This document shows, in pieces, positions 9,191 to 19,854 of a DNA stretch of 64,000 nucleotides. Source of the DNA: Aurantiochytrium sp. KH105 (taxonomy: Eukaryota; Sar; Bigyra; Thraustochytrida; Thraustochytriidae). Both the position numbers and the translations under genes were made by a program. The stretch spans positions 62,001 to 126,000 of the forward strand of contig BGKB01000022.1 in assembly GCA_003116975.1 (NCBI GenBank), in the 5' to 3' direction. Every line of letters starts with the position of its first letter. Position 1 is the stretch's first letter. The notes beneath the pieces were generated by a model. The model did no database searches. It was not told the DNA's origin and saw nothing but the letters and a program-made list of their open reading frames with translations.

Positions 9191-10765
9191 GGGATGCGCA
9201 GACTCGCTCTTTCGCCGCTTCGATCTTGGGTTTATCTAATCATCCTCACTGACTTGAGGCTACTCTAAGGACGCCTAGGCCCATGCTAGGTTTTACTAGT
9301 AGACTATGGCTAGGCCTCCTTGCCTAGACAGCCGGTGCCGCAGCCATCGACCATTTCGAGAGAGGAATGCGGACGCCGTGCACCTCCAGCTCGGCACCTG
9401 CCATGGACTGCTGCTAGCTGCCAGCAGCTGCTTTTCCACAGCTACGCACTAGTTCACCTCCCTGCCACCGCATGCCAAAGCTTTCGTTGCGCAAGCTATG
9501 GTCGTTCACATTCTGGATGCACGTTGCGAAAGAGCCGTTGACCAGGTGTTCGGACTCGCCCGCTGCCGCAATTGATGGCGCCGAGCTAGTGCTGGGTGGC
9601 CTTGAGCGGAGAGGCTTCGACTTGAAGCTTTCAAAAGTTTGAACTTCTGCATTCACTTGAGAGGGTGAACCGTTGATTCGTTGAATGGACCGTCTCGATG
9701 GCGATCTAAGTTTTATGTCGATCGGCCACTCCAACTAGCGATCCTTCTTTTTCTTTCACTGTGCTTTCAACGTAGGTATACCCCGGATGGACCGGTGACC
9801 TGGGTCGCGTTGTGAACCGGACTCGATTGATCCATGAGATCAGCGTCGTGGCCATTGAAGCGTTGTGCGCTTTGTCGAACCTCAGGGATCGAGGCACTTC
9901 ATTCCAAAACAATCGCTGAAGGACTCGCTCTTGTCGTAGGCAGAGAGGCCGGGCCGTCGTAAATCGAAAATTGAACGTCGGAACACGCGACGTCTTTGCG
10001 TTACGAGTTGTGATTTGCACCACAAGAAAGGGAAAAGATAAACTTACGAAAAGAAATTGGAAATAAAAGGTGCTAGTCATACTTCCAAGGACCGGGTCGC
10101 CCGACGTTTGCGATTTCTAATTATCGAGTTGCAATCGTCCCGAACTATGAATCAGGCGACCCGCTACATAACGGATGAAAGTCTTTGATAAAAATCAGTA
10201 ATGGGCTGAAAGAAATTTGTAGCAATACAAGCGGGATGTAGGAAGCTACGAGTCAAAGTTCGCTCCGCGTGCTTGGAACGCAGTCGCCTTGATCTCATTT
10301 TCCCTTCTGCCTGCCAACCAACGTGCCGGTCAGCGAAGCAAAAAAAACAAACAAACAAGTAGCGAGCGAACCATCGCAAACCAGCACAGGTCGAGATTAA
10401 ACAAAAAAACTTTAAGATTACGAGTTGCATGGTGCATCAGTGTCAGTGAATTTCGACTTCAACGGACATAAGGTTTCATCGTGAAGAACAGACGGAGTAC
10501 TCTGGCGAGAGCGCGTCCAAAGCTGCATCAATTGATCCGACGGCTGTGCAACGCAGCGCGCGAAGCGAAGCGTGACGTGGCGTGGCGTGGCGTGGCGTGG
10601 CGTGGCGTGACGACGCGTGCAAGGAGAAACGAAAGTTTCAAAAGTTTATCGGGGAAGGGATTGCGCAAGCGTAGCTACTGCTCGAAAGCGCAACCAAGGG
10701 AAAGCGTTTGCGTCCGAACTCGGAAAAGTTCCACGTAGATTAGCAAAGCGTACAAACTCCGCACC
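9191..10765. other. Intergenic region, no gene recognised
   Basis: 1.57 kb between the transglutaminase-like gene (reading away) and the MHYT gene. Short frames occur on both strands but none has recognisable motifs or stable composition. It carries clustered CTAGG/CCTAG sequences at about 9269-9328 and a GTGGC pentanucleotide array at 10571-10612 close to the MHYT start. It probably contains the divergent promoters and 5' UTRs. Confidence 0.5.
10571..10612. repeat. GTGGC pentanucleotide microsatellite
   Basis: Five to six tandem copies of a 5-bp unit GTGGC/CGTGG about 160 bp upstream of the MHYT start codon. A shorter array of the same unit occurs at about 56984-57003. Confidence 0.9.
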
Positions 10766-12004
10766 ATGACGGATCACAATCACACGGCGGTGTATCAATT
10801 GCTTCACAACTCCGTCGCTGATGAATATGAGCTTGATGGAACATTCAATGCCGGGCTGCTCGTAGCGAGCGCATCCGTGTCGATCATGGGAGCATGGGGC
10901 GGTGTCAACATTATGGAGGCATTTCGTACGGAAAAGCGTAAATTTTCCCGGCAAGTTCTCTTGCTTACATTTGGCTTTGTGGTTGGAGGCGTCAGTATCT
11001 GGGCAATGCATTTTATTGGTATGAATGCTTTTGAGCTTCACTTTGACACTGCTGATGAAGAAAACATCGTCCTTCCTGTTCGCTACGATCTGGGTTTGAC
11101 ATTCATGAGCTTCATCTGTGCAGCCCTGCTCGTGTATGTGGGCGCCTACGTGGCATCAACGGACGTATTTTTTGGATCCTCGAGCGAAGAAGCCGTGTCT
11201 GCACTGCAATCGATGATCGAGCTCAAGAAACTCATGAAGGTGGGAAAGCGCATCAAGTTTCTAGCCCTTTTCAAGCGGCCTCAGCGACTGATCGCCGGTG
11301 GAGTCATCGCAGGTGCTGGTGTGGGTGTCATGCACTTTGAAGGAATGAGTGCTGTCGTACAGCAGGGCTTCGTCATCGAATGGGACCCTGCAATGATTGT
11401 TGTCTCATGCCTCATTGCCGTCACTGTCGCCACAGCTGGCTTTTGGATCGTCTTTCGCCTGCTACAGTGGAAGCCAAACTCTGAGGTCATCCGATTTGGC
11501 AGCGCCATCGTCATTGCTGTCGCCGTGTGCTCGATGCATTACACGGGTATGACCGCCGCAACGTACAAAGTTCGCAAGGAAGAGCCGGTCACTTCTTTGT
11601 CTGGCGTGTCTTCCGATGCTCTTCTGGTGGCAAGCTTGGTGTGGTCTGTTTTTGCGGTTGTTGCAGCTCTTTCCGGGCTCGCTATCTATGCACGTAAGAG
11701 TGTGGCATTCTACCGCGACGAGATCATGGATGACGTGCTGGAGATGATTGACGCGCAGCTGAAGAAGTCCCGAAACTACGAAGATCTTCAGCGCAACATT
11801 AACAAGAATATCATTCAAGTCCTCAAGGTCCGTACAACCAAGAGTGGCAAGTCAACTCACGCAGGAGGAGTCCGCAGCAGCACTGCAATTTCGGAAAGCG
11901 CAATCAAAAAGTCTCAAAAGGGAACCAAGGGTGGTGCTCGCGTCGTGCCGTCCGCCACGCCAGACACAGGGAGCGCAAGTGCGGGGACTGCTACTGCTCC
12001 GTAG
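10766..12004 (+). CDS. MHYT-domain seven-TM membrane sensor protein
   Basis: 412 residues from the ATG at 10766. It has the layout of the MHYT domain known mainly from bacterial sensors: hydrophobic helices with three motif copies, MHFIGM (81-86), MHFEGM (189-194) and MHYTGM (257-262), which are the proposed metal (copper) ligands for sensing O2, CO or NO. About seven TM helices occupy residues 25-315. A cytosolic tail of ~100 residues begins with a short helix and ends in Ser/Thr/Lys-rich low complexity. Bacterial MHYT proteins usually carry GGDEF/EAL or kinase outputs; none is present here, so the signalling partner is unknown. Codon use and GC look like the neighbours, so any transfer from bacteria would be old. 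Confidence 0.9.
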   Translation: MTDHNHTAVYQLLHNSVADEYELDGTFNAGLLVASASVSIMGAWGGVNIMEAFRTEKRKFSRQVLLLTFGFVVGGVSIWAMHFIGMNAFELHFDTADEENIVLPVRYDLGLTFMSFICAALLVYVGAYVASTDVFFGSSSEEAVSALQSMIELKKLMKVGKRIKFLALFKRPQRLIAGGVIAGAGVGVMHFEGMSAVVQQGFVIEWDPAMIVVSCLIAVTVATAGFWIVFRLLQWKPNSEVIRFGSAIVIAVAVCSMHYTGMTAATYKVRKEEPVTSLSGVSSDALLVASLVWSVFAVVAALSGLAIYARKSVAFYRDEIMDDVLEMIDAQLKKSRNYEDLQRNINKNIIQVLKVRTTKSGKSTHAGGVRSSTAISESAIKKSQKGTKGGARVVPSATPDTGSASAGTATAP

Positions 12005-12644
12005 GCTGCCGAATCAAACTTGGGAATTGGAAATTTTACAATTACAAATGCAAGCTTTTTTCACTGTTGATCCGCGTCACCTCAGCAGGCGGGGGAAAAG
12101 AGATTTTCAAAGTGACCAGCGGCGGAGCATATAATTTGGTCGCCCTGGGTATCTTTCTTGTTTATGACCAAAAAAATGCAAAGGGGCGTTCAATGCGAGT
12201 GAACAAGGCGAAAGGGAAAGTTGACATGCGAGCACTCCTCTGATTCGAAGTAAGACTTTACAATTAAAGAAAAAGTTTTGATGTAGCTTGAGAACCTCGA
12301 TGATTCGGAAAGTAGGGCCGTAATGGACCTTTCGACGTTGTGAGCAATCCGATCTGCTACCTTAGAACAACAAGAGAAAAGGTGATGACATTGCTCTATA
12401 GTTTGGACAAACTTTTTGGGTTGGCCGGTTTGTTGACCTATCTGTTGGCCATTCCGGACCAATGGCCAAACCAATCCATCTGCTCAATCCTCTTACGATG
12501 CATCTGAATGCATTTATCTGTGTGAGAACACGCATAAGTCTTTCCATTCGTGAGTTGAGGAGGTGAGGCGAAGCAGGAAAAGACTGACTGCCTCTAGTTC
12601 GCCGACACCGAGGGAAAAAAAATAATAATCAAAAACCAAACAGG
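12005..12644. other. Intergenic region, AT-richer, with a short hairpin
   Basis: 640 bp between the MHYT stop and the TFIIIC start. No gene seen. A perfect 9-bp inverted repeat TTGGCCATT / AATGGCCAA with a 7-base loop lies at 12445-12469. The stretch is AT-richer than coding DNA and should contain the MHYT 3' UTR and the TFIIIC promoter. Confidence 0.5.
12445..12469. repeat. Inverted repeat (hairpin)
   Basis: Perfect 9-bp arms, TTGGCCATT at 12445-12453 and AATGGCCAA at 12461-12469, enclosing CCGGACC. Such a palindrome could be a protein-binding site or an RNA hairpin; no function is assigned. Confidence 0.6.
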
Positions 12645-14680
12645 ATGAACTACCCGAGCGAGGAGCAGCGCGACCGCGAGCCGGAGAAGCGAGGCGGCGA
12701 GGAGCTTAAAGCGGGCCATGTTGCAACGCAGAAGCGGGCTCGCGACCTTTTGGCCATCGAGGTAGGTTTAGAGTGACACTCCCTGCTAAGCTGTTTGCCT
12801 GGCTGGTTGGGCGGGCAACAAGTGCCCATGTCGCTGTTGTTGGTGTGGTCGTTGTCGTTGTCGTTGTCGTTGAAGGAGGAGGAGGAGGAGAAGGAGGGTG
12901 GGCGGGCGGGCGAGTGGGCACACGCGCGCTTTTCCACAAGTTCGCGAACGGTGGCTGACTTGCCAATACTTTGCACCTTTTCCGAATTGAAACTTATTCA
13001 CAGCTTCCGTTTCTCGTGCGCGAAACCAAAGATGCAGGTGTTGAACACAAGGTGCTTGCACTTCTTGGCGGACAGCAGGCCTTGGACAAGGCTGTGTATT
13101 CCAGCGCGCAACAAGATGGAGAATCTTCTACATCTGCGCGCAGACTCACTCTTTGGACACAGCCAGAATGTCGCAAGTCGACAACAGCAATGGAATCAAC
13201 CCCATCATCACGACTAGGAATTGCAATCAAGATCCGTCGCAAGCGCAAAAGTCAAAAAGTAACCAAGGCTGAAATTGTTGGGTTTGCGGAGGACTGTCAC
13301 GGGTTCACGAGTCTGTGCGACTTTGCCTATCGCCCAGGTGTACTCGACGGGGGATGGGATGCATCAAATCGAGGTCTCCTTACGACACTCGAGGAAGAGA
13401 TCCCTGAGGCAATCCAAGGGGTGCGAAGATCACGAGTGCGAACCAGAACAGAGGCTCTGCAGGCTCGGAATAGCATGTACCTCCCCGTGCCCATCTTTGC
13501 AACATCGCAGCCACCACAAAGCCTAGACTTCTCTGACACCAAGATCTCTGGCGCCTTGGCTGCGTCGCTTGGGGGGCCTGATGCGACGACAGAAATCCCG
13601 TGTGTAGATATCGATGTTGCGAGCGTACCTGTGCCACAGGAGATTGCGCCACCGACGCTTTCCAAATCGGAAGCGGAGGCCCGCTCTGCACAAGTTGCGC
13701 TAAGGGCGAAGTTACGCACTGCCATGAATCGTAAACCGGTCTGGACACGCCACGCACTCATGACTCATTTGGGTTGCTCGCAGAGCCTCCTCGCGCGAAC
13801 GGCGTGGACAGAAATCTACCAGAGCGCCAAAGGCGGGGCATTTGGTGGCCATGCTTTTCTCCGTCGAGGCTTTGACCCACGTCTGAGTCGCCACTTTGCG
13901 CAATACCAACCCTTGCGTTTTCGAATTACTAAATCGTTGGTGACGCGTTTGCAAACGCAGGCAAAGCGCCTTGGGCTACCAAACTTGGGTTGGCTTGGCC
14001 CAAACGCGAAAACCTACCCAACTGTGCTCGTTGGCGACGTGCGGGATAAAGAGTTCCAGCGTATGGCCCGCGCGCGGGTAACTTCCCACTACAAAGCCAG
14101 GCATGGTTGGTTCACAGAAGAGTCCCGACAACTTCTCTCACGTCGCTTTGAGGTTGTTGTGGGCAATCTCCTCGAAATGCTCGAGGCTATTCCTTCTGAC
14201 TATCCGCGGGGAAGCGGAGATGAGGTGGATGTATTGTTGGGTTTGTCAGACAGTGGAGCTGTCTCCGACTCAGTGTGGGCAGGGAGCGAGTTTGCGGGTG
14301 CGGACCACCGTGAGGCTTCACTCGCCAAGCCTACGCGACGACGTGGGTCTACCCAACCACGTGTTTCGCAGCCTGCTCCGCAGATCGACTTGCTCGGACA
14401 GGCGCCTCTTGTCCTTCATGAGCAGGGAGCCCCACCGCTACCTCCACCTGTGGAGGATGCTGTCCACGCTCGCTTTAACATCGAGCACAGAGGAAGCCTT
14501 GATGGCGCAGCGCCGCCGCGCATGGATCGTCCGTCTGTTGCGCCGGGGCTGTCGTACACTATTCTTGGCGACGACGATGGCCAGGATGGCGCCGGAAACG
14601 GCGCGAAGGACGATGTGGCTCTAGGAGGCAACACTCTCGATTTAGATGAAGATGACGATGACGACGACAGTGACTTCTAG
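12645..14680 (+). CDS. GTF3C5: General transcription factor IIIC subunit 5 (TFIIIC63 / Tfc1 family), two exons
   Basis: Join 12645-12761 and 13004-14680, giving 597 residues. Exon 1 starts MNYPSEEQRD and ends ...LLAIE before a GTAGGT donor; the 242-nt intron contains GTTGTC repeats and ends TTATTCACAG; exon 2 continues in phase as LPFLVRETKDAGVEHKVLAL. The spliced product matches the GTF3C5/Tfc1 plan: N-terminal triple-barrel part with LLGGQQALDKAVYS and a basic strand IKIRRKRKS, then a central domain with VWTRHALMTHLG, FLRRGFDPRLS and YQPLRFRI, and a poly-Asp tail. In the family this subunit contacts the A box of tRNA genes and the acidic tail is typical. Splicing is inferred from consensus sites plus family alignment. 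An alternative last exon is possible (14760-14896). Confidence 0.88.
12762..13003 (+). other. Intron 1 of the TFIIIC subunit gene
   Basis: GTAGGT donor at 12762 and CAG acceptor ending at 13003, phase 0. The interior holds a GTCGTT repeat run (about 12838-12872) followed by purine-rich GGAGGA. Joining the flanking codons restores the conserved first strand of the TFIIIC domain, which is the main support. Confidence 0.85.
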
Positions 14681-14759
14681 AGAGGCTTCGCAAGATTGCA
14701 TGATGCGCGAACTTCGCAGGCCTCTTGATTGTGGTGTTTATTTTGTTTTTCTCTTCCAG

Positions 14760-14896
14760 GGAAAGAGAATGGCGCCTGCTGCGATGGCGTCTCCATTGAG
14801 AGCGGCACAGACTTTGACAATGCTTGCGGAGGGAATCAAAGGTCGTCGGAAGAAGATGCGTCCACGAGCAAGTCAGAAGAACTCCTTGCGTTTTGA
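14760..14896 (+). other. Possible alternative last exon of the TFIIIC subunit gene
   Basis: A strong acceptor (TTTTTCTCTTCCAG) ends at 14759. A GT at 14670 inside the poly-Asp codons would give a 90-nt phase-1 intron. Reading on from the acceptor in that phase gives an open, acidic, Ser-rich tail of ~45 residues (ENGACCDGVS..., ending SEELLAF) to a TGA at 14894-14896. The donor (GTGACT) is weak, so the intron may be retained, alternatively spliced or unreal. Confidence 0.4.
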
Positions 14897-15222
14897 ATTC
14901 TGTTGGTAAGCAGGAAAATTGTGAGCCGAAAGGGGGGAACTCAAAATTTCTATTGCTTTTCTAACTTAGGTCCCACGTTGCTTGCCTGCCTGCAAATTCG
15001 TCTCGGCAAGGAAAGCCAAGGAACAAAAACAGAAAGGAGAAGTTTTGGTTTTTTGATTTTTCGCTTTTTGTTTTTTCAATCATGTTTTTTTTCGTCGTTT
15101 TTGTGTGTGTCGAGTGGGCCTATGTGAAGGGCGGAGACTCGGCCTTGTGTATTTTTGGGGGTTTCTTCTTCTTTGATCTTGGACTTCTTCGTTTTCATCA
15201 TCATCATCAGAAAAAGGACTTT
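14897..15222. other. Convergent intergenic region
   Basis: About 330 bp, rich in T runs, between the TFIIIC 3' end and the BCAS3 stop. No gene seen; likely the 3' UTRs and poly(A) signals of both. Confidence 0.45.
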
Positions 15223-18200
15223 TCACTCTTGCTTCGGACGAGGAAAATCAGACATTTCACCACAGGAACCAAGCATAAATCCATCTTCGTCCTCGACAAA
15301 GTGAAGCAACGGCTCATCAACTTCTTCTGGTGGAAACGTTGTGTCTTCTTCATGAACTGCACTCTCTTTGCGGAGTTGCGAGGCGTACGTGTCGTTCTTG
15401 TTGTCGTCGCTGAGAGGATCCGACCCCTCCTCGAGTGTGCCTGCCGCATTGTCTCGGTCACCTTGATTCATGTCATCGTCAAAGACAAGAATGTGGTCGT
15501 CAAGCTCTTGCTCGTCCGCAATATAGAGATCTTGAAATTCTGCAGGGGTGTTGATGGCAGTCCGAAGACCGCGCATCACGGGAATTGCGGGCGACGTTGA
15601 AGAGGACTTGTTGTGATTGACAGTGTCAAAAGCACCGTACATTCCACCATGGTCGCCAGCACTGGTGCTATTGTTGTTATTGTAGTTGTTGCTGTTGCTG
15701 TTATTGTTGCCACCGCCGCTGTTTATGCCGTGATTGTTGCTGGCGCTGCTTGCGTGGCTGCCGGAGATCTTGGATTTGGAAGCTTTGCTGTGGCTGCGAC
15801 CATTGCTATTTCCAGTGCCTTTGCCCTGCTTGCTCGTTTTAGAATGAGACCCACTGCTGCTGCTACGATCGAGTGTCTTGCTGCGGTCGCTTGCATTTGT
15901 GGGCGAAGGCGCAAAAGTTGGCATTGGCCCAGCACCCCGGACCTGGACCGTTGTGCTGGTTGCGTGCTCAATAAAGAGCTTCGCGATGGACGAGAGTGCG
16001 GCGTCCTGATTGTACGTTGCAAACTGAAATTGCGGGGCCGTCCAAATGTGTGTGAGGGGCGCGGCGCTCGTGAAGATCTCGACATTGGACAACCACAAAA
16101 GGCGCTGACGCTCCGCTTGCCGGCCTTCTGAATCTACCGGGCCAGGAGAAGCCTGTGAAGCAAGAGCAGGATTTACGCCAGAATGCCGCTGCGCTCGCGG
16201 CGTGGGCAGGGCAGCTGGCTTGATAAAAGTGCGCCAGTGATCGCGACGGCAAATGTCCCAGGTGCTCGCGGCCACTGCCTTGAGGTCAAGGTCTTTATGA
16301 TCCTTTTCGCTTGGAGCTGGTATGAGCTTGTACTGCTGAAGCAGACCTGTCCCGGAGAGCAGAAACAACGAACTCCCATCGAAACTTGCGCACGCACAAG
16401 GAGGAATAGGAAGTCCTGACTTCATCTCGTCGATGCCAGCAAGGGGTTCGCGAGAGCGAGACAACGAGGTCTGTTCCGGGTCTGCAGTTTCGGCCTCGAT
16501 CGATGACGCTGTCGCAGGCTGTGGCTCGCCGCTCGACGCTTGCTCGTTCCCCATGAGCGAACTGAGGGAGCTTACATTCTGGCGGATTCGAAGGAGAGCA
16601 GAAAGCTTCGGAGCAGGTTGAGGCCCTACGGCATTGGCCCCGGCCCCCATGGCTTCCGTGGAAGGGGCAAACACCGGCGAAATGGTGGTGGGGAACGATG
16701 TCGACGATTGCGTCGATGAAAGAGATGAAGATAGAAAGGTGCTTGCAGAGCTTCCGAGGGAACTGGAAAGAGGCGAAGGCAAAAGAGAGGGCGGTGAACC
16801 GCTCGTGAGCGAGCTGGAAAAGGAAGCGAAACGCTCGCGGATTCGCCAGCCGTCGCGCGACTCGCTGCTCGAAGAACAGGTCCCCGCATGACGGTCGGCG
16901 CTACTGTTGCCAAAGGTCTTGGAGTGCGCATGCATCTTTACAGCAAGAGCCGCGGCAGCGTGATTGACCGTGCGATGGGAAAGTGTTGAAGGTGATCCTC
17001 CAGAAGGACAGATGGCATACATGTGCGTTGTTCCGCGCGCCGAGGTAACGGCAAGCCAACGCAGGTTTTCGCTAAAGGAGACGTCCCGAATGACGGCATT
17101 CGTGATGCCTCGCGACAGACGGTAGAGAAGACGGTGCGAAGGGGTGCTACCTACGCCCGCACGCTGTGGTAAAACTTTATGAACATTGATGGCCTGGCCA
17201 TCGAGCGAGCACACGACAAGTAGCGAACCTGTTGGGTCGAAGCAGAGCTTACCGGCTGGCCGGCTATGGGACTTGAAGGCAGAAATAATCGTGTTGGTCA
17301 CGAGATCACGGACGATGACACCTGCTCGCGAATAACGCGCGACGGCGAGATCTATACGCACCTGTCTTGCTTCGCGTTCGCGGGCCTCGGTCTTTTTGTC
17401 CGTGTCAGAGGACCCCCCATTTCGCCTTTCGTCAATCTTGCGCAGGCCGAGATCACCGAGGTAGTAAAGCCCGCTGGCGAGCTCCTTGGCCGCGCCTTTC
17501 ACAGAGGACGACCAATTCGGACCAGACTCTCCGCTGTTGGTGCCTGTGGGTGACCAAGGACCACTGGACTCTCCCAGACCTCCGCTTCGAGACGCTGGTG
17601 CTGCGGGTTTCGTCGCAGCTCCAGCTGAGTTTTGGGCTGCATGCGTTCCGGACTTGCCAGCAGGAGCAGCGGTGACATCTTTGTCCACGTGCGTATCGTC
17701 TGGGAACGCAGCGTCCATTGGCCCAATGTAAGCAATCCAGCGGTGACCAAGCGCCAGACTGGTTTCGACGCCAGGAGGGGGGGCGGTGACGTCGAATATT
17801 ACGTGCTCTTCAAAGGTAGTGGTCTTAAATACGGCAATCTTCGCCTGCATGGCGACGGCGAAGAAGCGGTCGCTCGACTGCATGGCGACGACGCGGTCCT
17901 GCATGGGGAGTTTGTGTACAATTTTCTGCTTTCGCACTGAGAAGATGCGCACAACGTCAGCGGCGGCACCAAGCTTGCGATCGCGATTCATCGTTGGGAC
18001 GAGAGCGAGCAGGGGCTGGACGCTCTCAAACTTTGATGGGTGGCGTGGTTCTGCCAGACAATGGCAGAGACGAACGCCGCCATGACGCAGCGAGGTGAGC
18101 TCGCGGGCGGGCTCGCCATCGCTGCCGAGGCGCCATACCTGAAAGCCGCTCTCGTATCCGAGAACGGCGACTCGCATTCCGCCAAGACGCTCAAGGGTAA

Positions 18201-18700
18201 CGGTGAGAACGCGCTCGCGGCTTTGCGCATCGGTGCGGGCCGCCTCGCCACCGGCCGCATATGTTTTTACAAAGTCGGGTATGTACATGTTGACGTCGGC
18301 AGATATGTTTGCTGACGAGAGGAATTGCTTGACAAAGCCGGTCGAGGAACCAATAATGGGGTTCACCTCATGGGGTTGCGCCGCAGTTGCGGTCTCCTTG
18401 AGTCGGCGACCCCCTTTGACGGGTTGATTCGAGAGCTGGCGCGACTTGCGAGGGTCGCTGCCGGCGTTGGCAGCGCTTCGTGTGCTTGCGCTGGCGCTGG
18501 CGCTCGTTGTGGTGCGTGTCGCCGTCTTTTCTCGCGCGCGCGCTTCCTCGTTGTTGTTGTTGCGCGCGCCGCACGCTTTACCCTTTTCCCAGCCACGTCG
18601 CTGTGCATCGTTTCCCACGTTGGCAGCGCGTGCGCCCGCGTCTTGCAGGCCCTCATTCTCGCCGTGATCGTGATGGTGGTCGAGTTCAACATCGCCGTCT

Positions 18701-18732
<32 letters not shown>

Positions 18733-18948
18733 GTCATTTTCCGCGTCGGCGATATCCGCGTCGGCGTCGTCCTCCGCGTCGTCGCAATCGTTGTAGCCGA
18801 GGCCGAGGAGGTTTCCTCGTCCGTCTTCGTCACGGGCGCCGCTTTCCTGCGCGCCGGCCCCGCCGCTCCCGCTCCCGCCGCCGAGCTCCTCGAGCGGCAC
18901 CTCCGCGAAGGGGTCGCCGTCCTCGCCGTCCGCGGCGCCGCGCGCCAT
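15223..18948 (-). CDS. BCAS3: BCAS3-family WD40 protein (autophagy-associated)
   Basis: 1241 residues from the ATG at 18948. Residues 1-170 are acidic/His/Ala low complexity. A WD40-like region follows, with VAVLGYESGFQVWRL, a blade containing VIVRDLVTNTIISAF, and the family signature LYRLSRGITNAVIRDVSFS then SARGTTHMYAICPSGG. After a Ser-rich linker comes the BCAS3 C-terminal segment (FLLSGTGLLQQYKLIP, STWDICRRDHW). The C-terminal ~250 residues are Ser/Asn/Gly/Asp low complexity. BCAS3 proteins bind phosphoinositides at forming autophagosomes together with PHAF1, and animal BCAS3 also acts in cell migration. The long inserts make it larger than animal homologues (~900 residues). The plant ATG18f/g/h proteins share this architecture. 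Confidence 0.85.
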
Positions 18949-19854
18949 CGTCCTCGCCGCGCCTCGCCTCGTCGCCTCGCGCCGCGCGGTTCCGGCGCTG
19001 TCTGTCTCTCTGACTGCCTGTCTGAGAGAGTGAGATTTGAATTTGAATTTGAATTCGCCTGCCTGCTCCGCTCTGCGCTGCCCTGCTCTTTCTTCCCCAC
19101 TTGGACACTCGCCACGGTGAATGCGCCAAACTCCTCAACAGTGAAGAATCGAAGAATAATGATCTTCCCCTCTCCCCCTCTCTCAGCTCTGCTTCCGAGT
19201 TGAACCTTCTTTCGAGTTCTTTCAACGTTGTGAAAGAAAGAAAGGAAGAAAGGAAGAAGGAAAGAAAGAAGGAAAGAAAGAAAGAAAGAAAGAAGGAAAA
19301 AGCCTTTTGGCGGGCCCGCCGCCGAGCAACGGGGGCAAAGGCAGCCCGAAAAGGGGCCAGGAAAAGTCCCCGCGCTCCTGGGTCGTGACGAGAGAGGCAC
19401 TGGGGCACGCGACCACGAGGCACGGCGAGATCCGACAGGCTGCAGCTGCGATCCGTGCCGGCGTCGCGCCGCGTCGCGCCACGGCGGGCGGCGAGCGAGC
19501 TGCACGGTCGCGCGGAGAAAGGTCGGGACGGGGCTGTTTGTGGTCGCCACTGTTGCAGTCGCGCAGGGCCTGGCTGCAGAAGGCGTGTAGAATGGGAGCG
19601 AGTTTTCAAGAGAGGAGGAGGAGGAGAGAGAGGAGGATGAAGGCGGTCCAGAGGGGGGGTGAAGGGGGGTGGTACACGCAGATCTGGTCGCTGTAAGAGC
19701 ACACAGTTAATTCCTTGACTGACAGTGACCGATTGACGATTGATCAACCAAGTGACAGAGAAAAGAGCGATTCCATGGAGAAAGAACAAGTGGCTGATGA
19801 TTGTGCAAGTATACTACTACAGTAGATTCACGAAAGTTTACAGCTAGGTAGTAA
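18949..19854. other. Intergenic region upstream of BCAS3
   Basis: About 900 bp between the BCAS3 start and the stop of the phosphatase gene, both on the minus strand. It contains a GAATTT run (19033-19053), a GAAA/GAAG array and GC-rich stretches. Apparent frames here are repeat translations. No gene seen; it should contain the BCAS3 promoter and 5' UTR. Confidence 0.5.
19231..19299. repeat. GAAA/GAAG tetranucleotide microsatellite
   Basis: Roughly 70 bp of imperfect tandem GAAA and GAAG units, pure purine on the plus strand, about 285 bp upstream of the BCAS3 start codon. Confidence 0.92.

Noticed and set aside
18363..19550. 395-residue minus-strand frame overlapping the BCAS3 start
   Set aside because: Shadow of the BCAS3 N-terminus continued into purine repeats.
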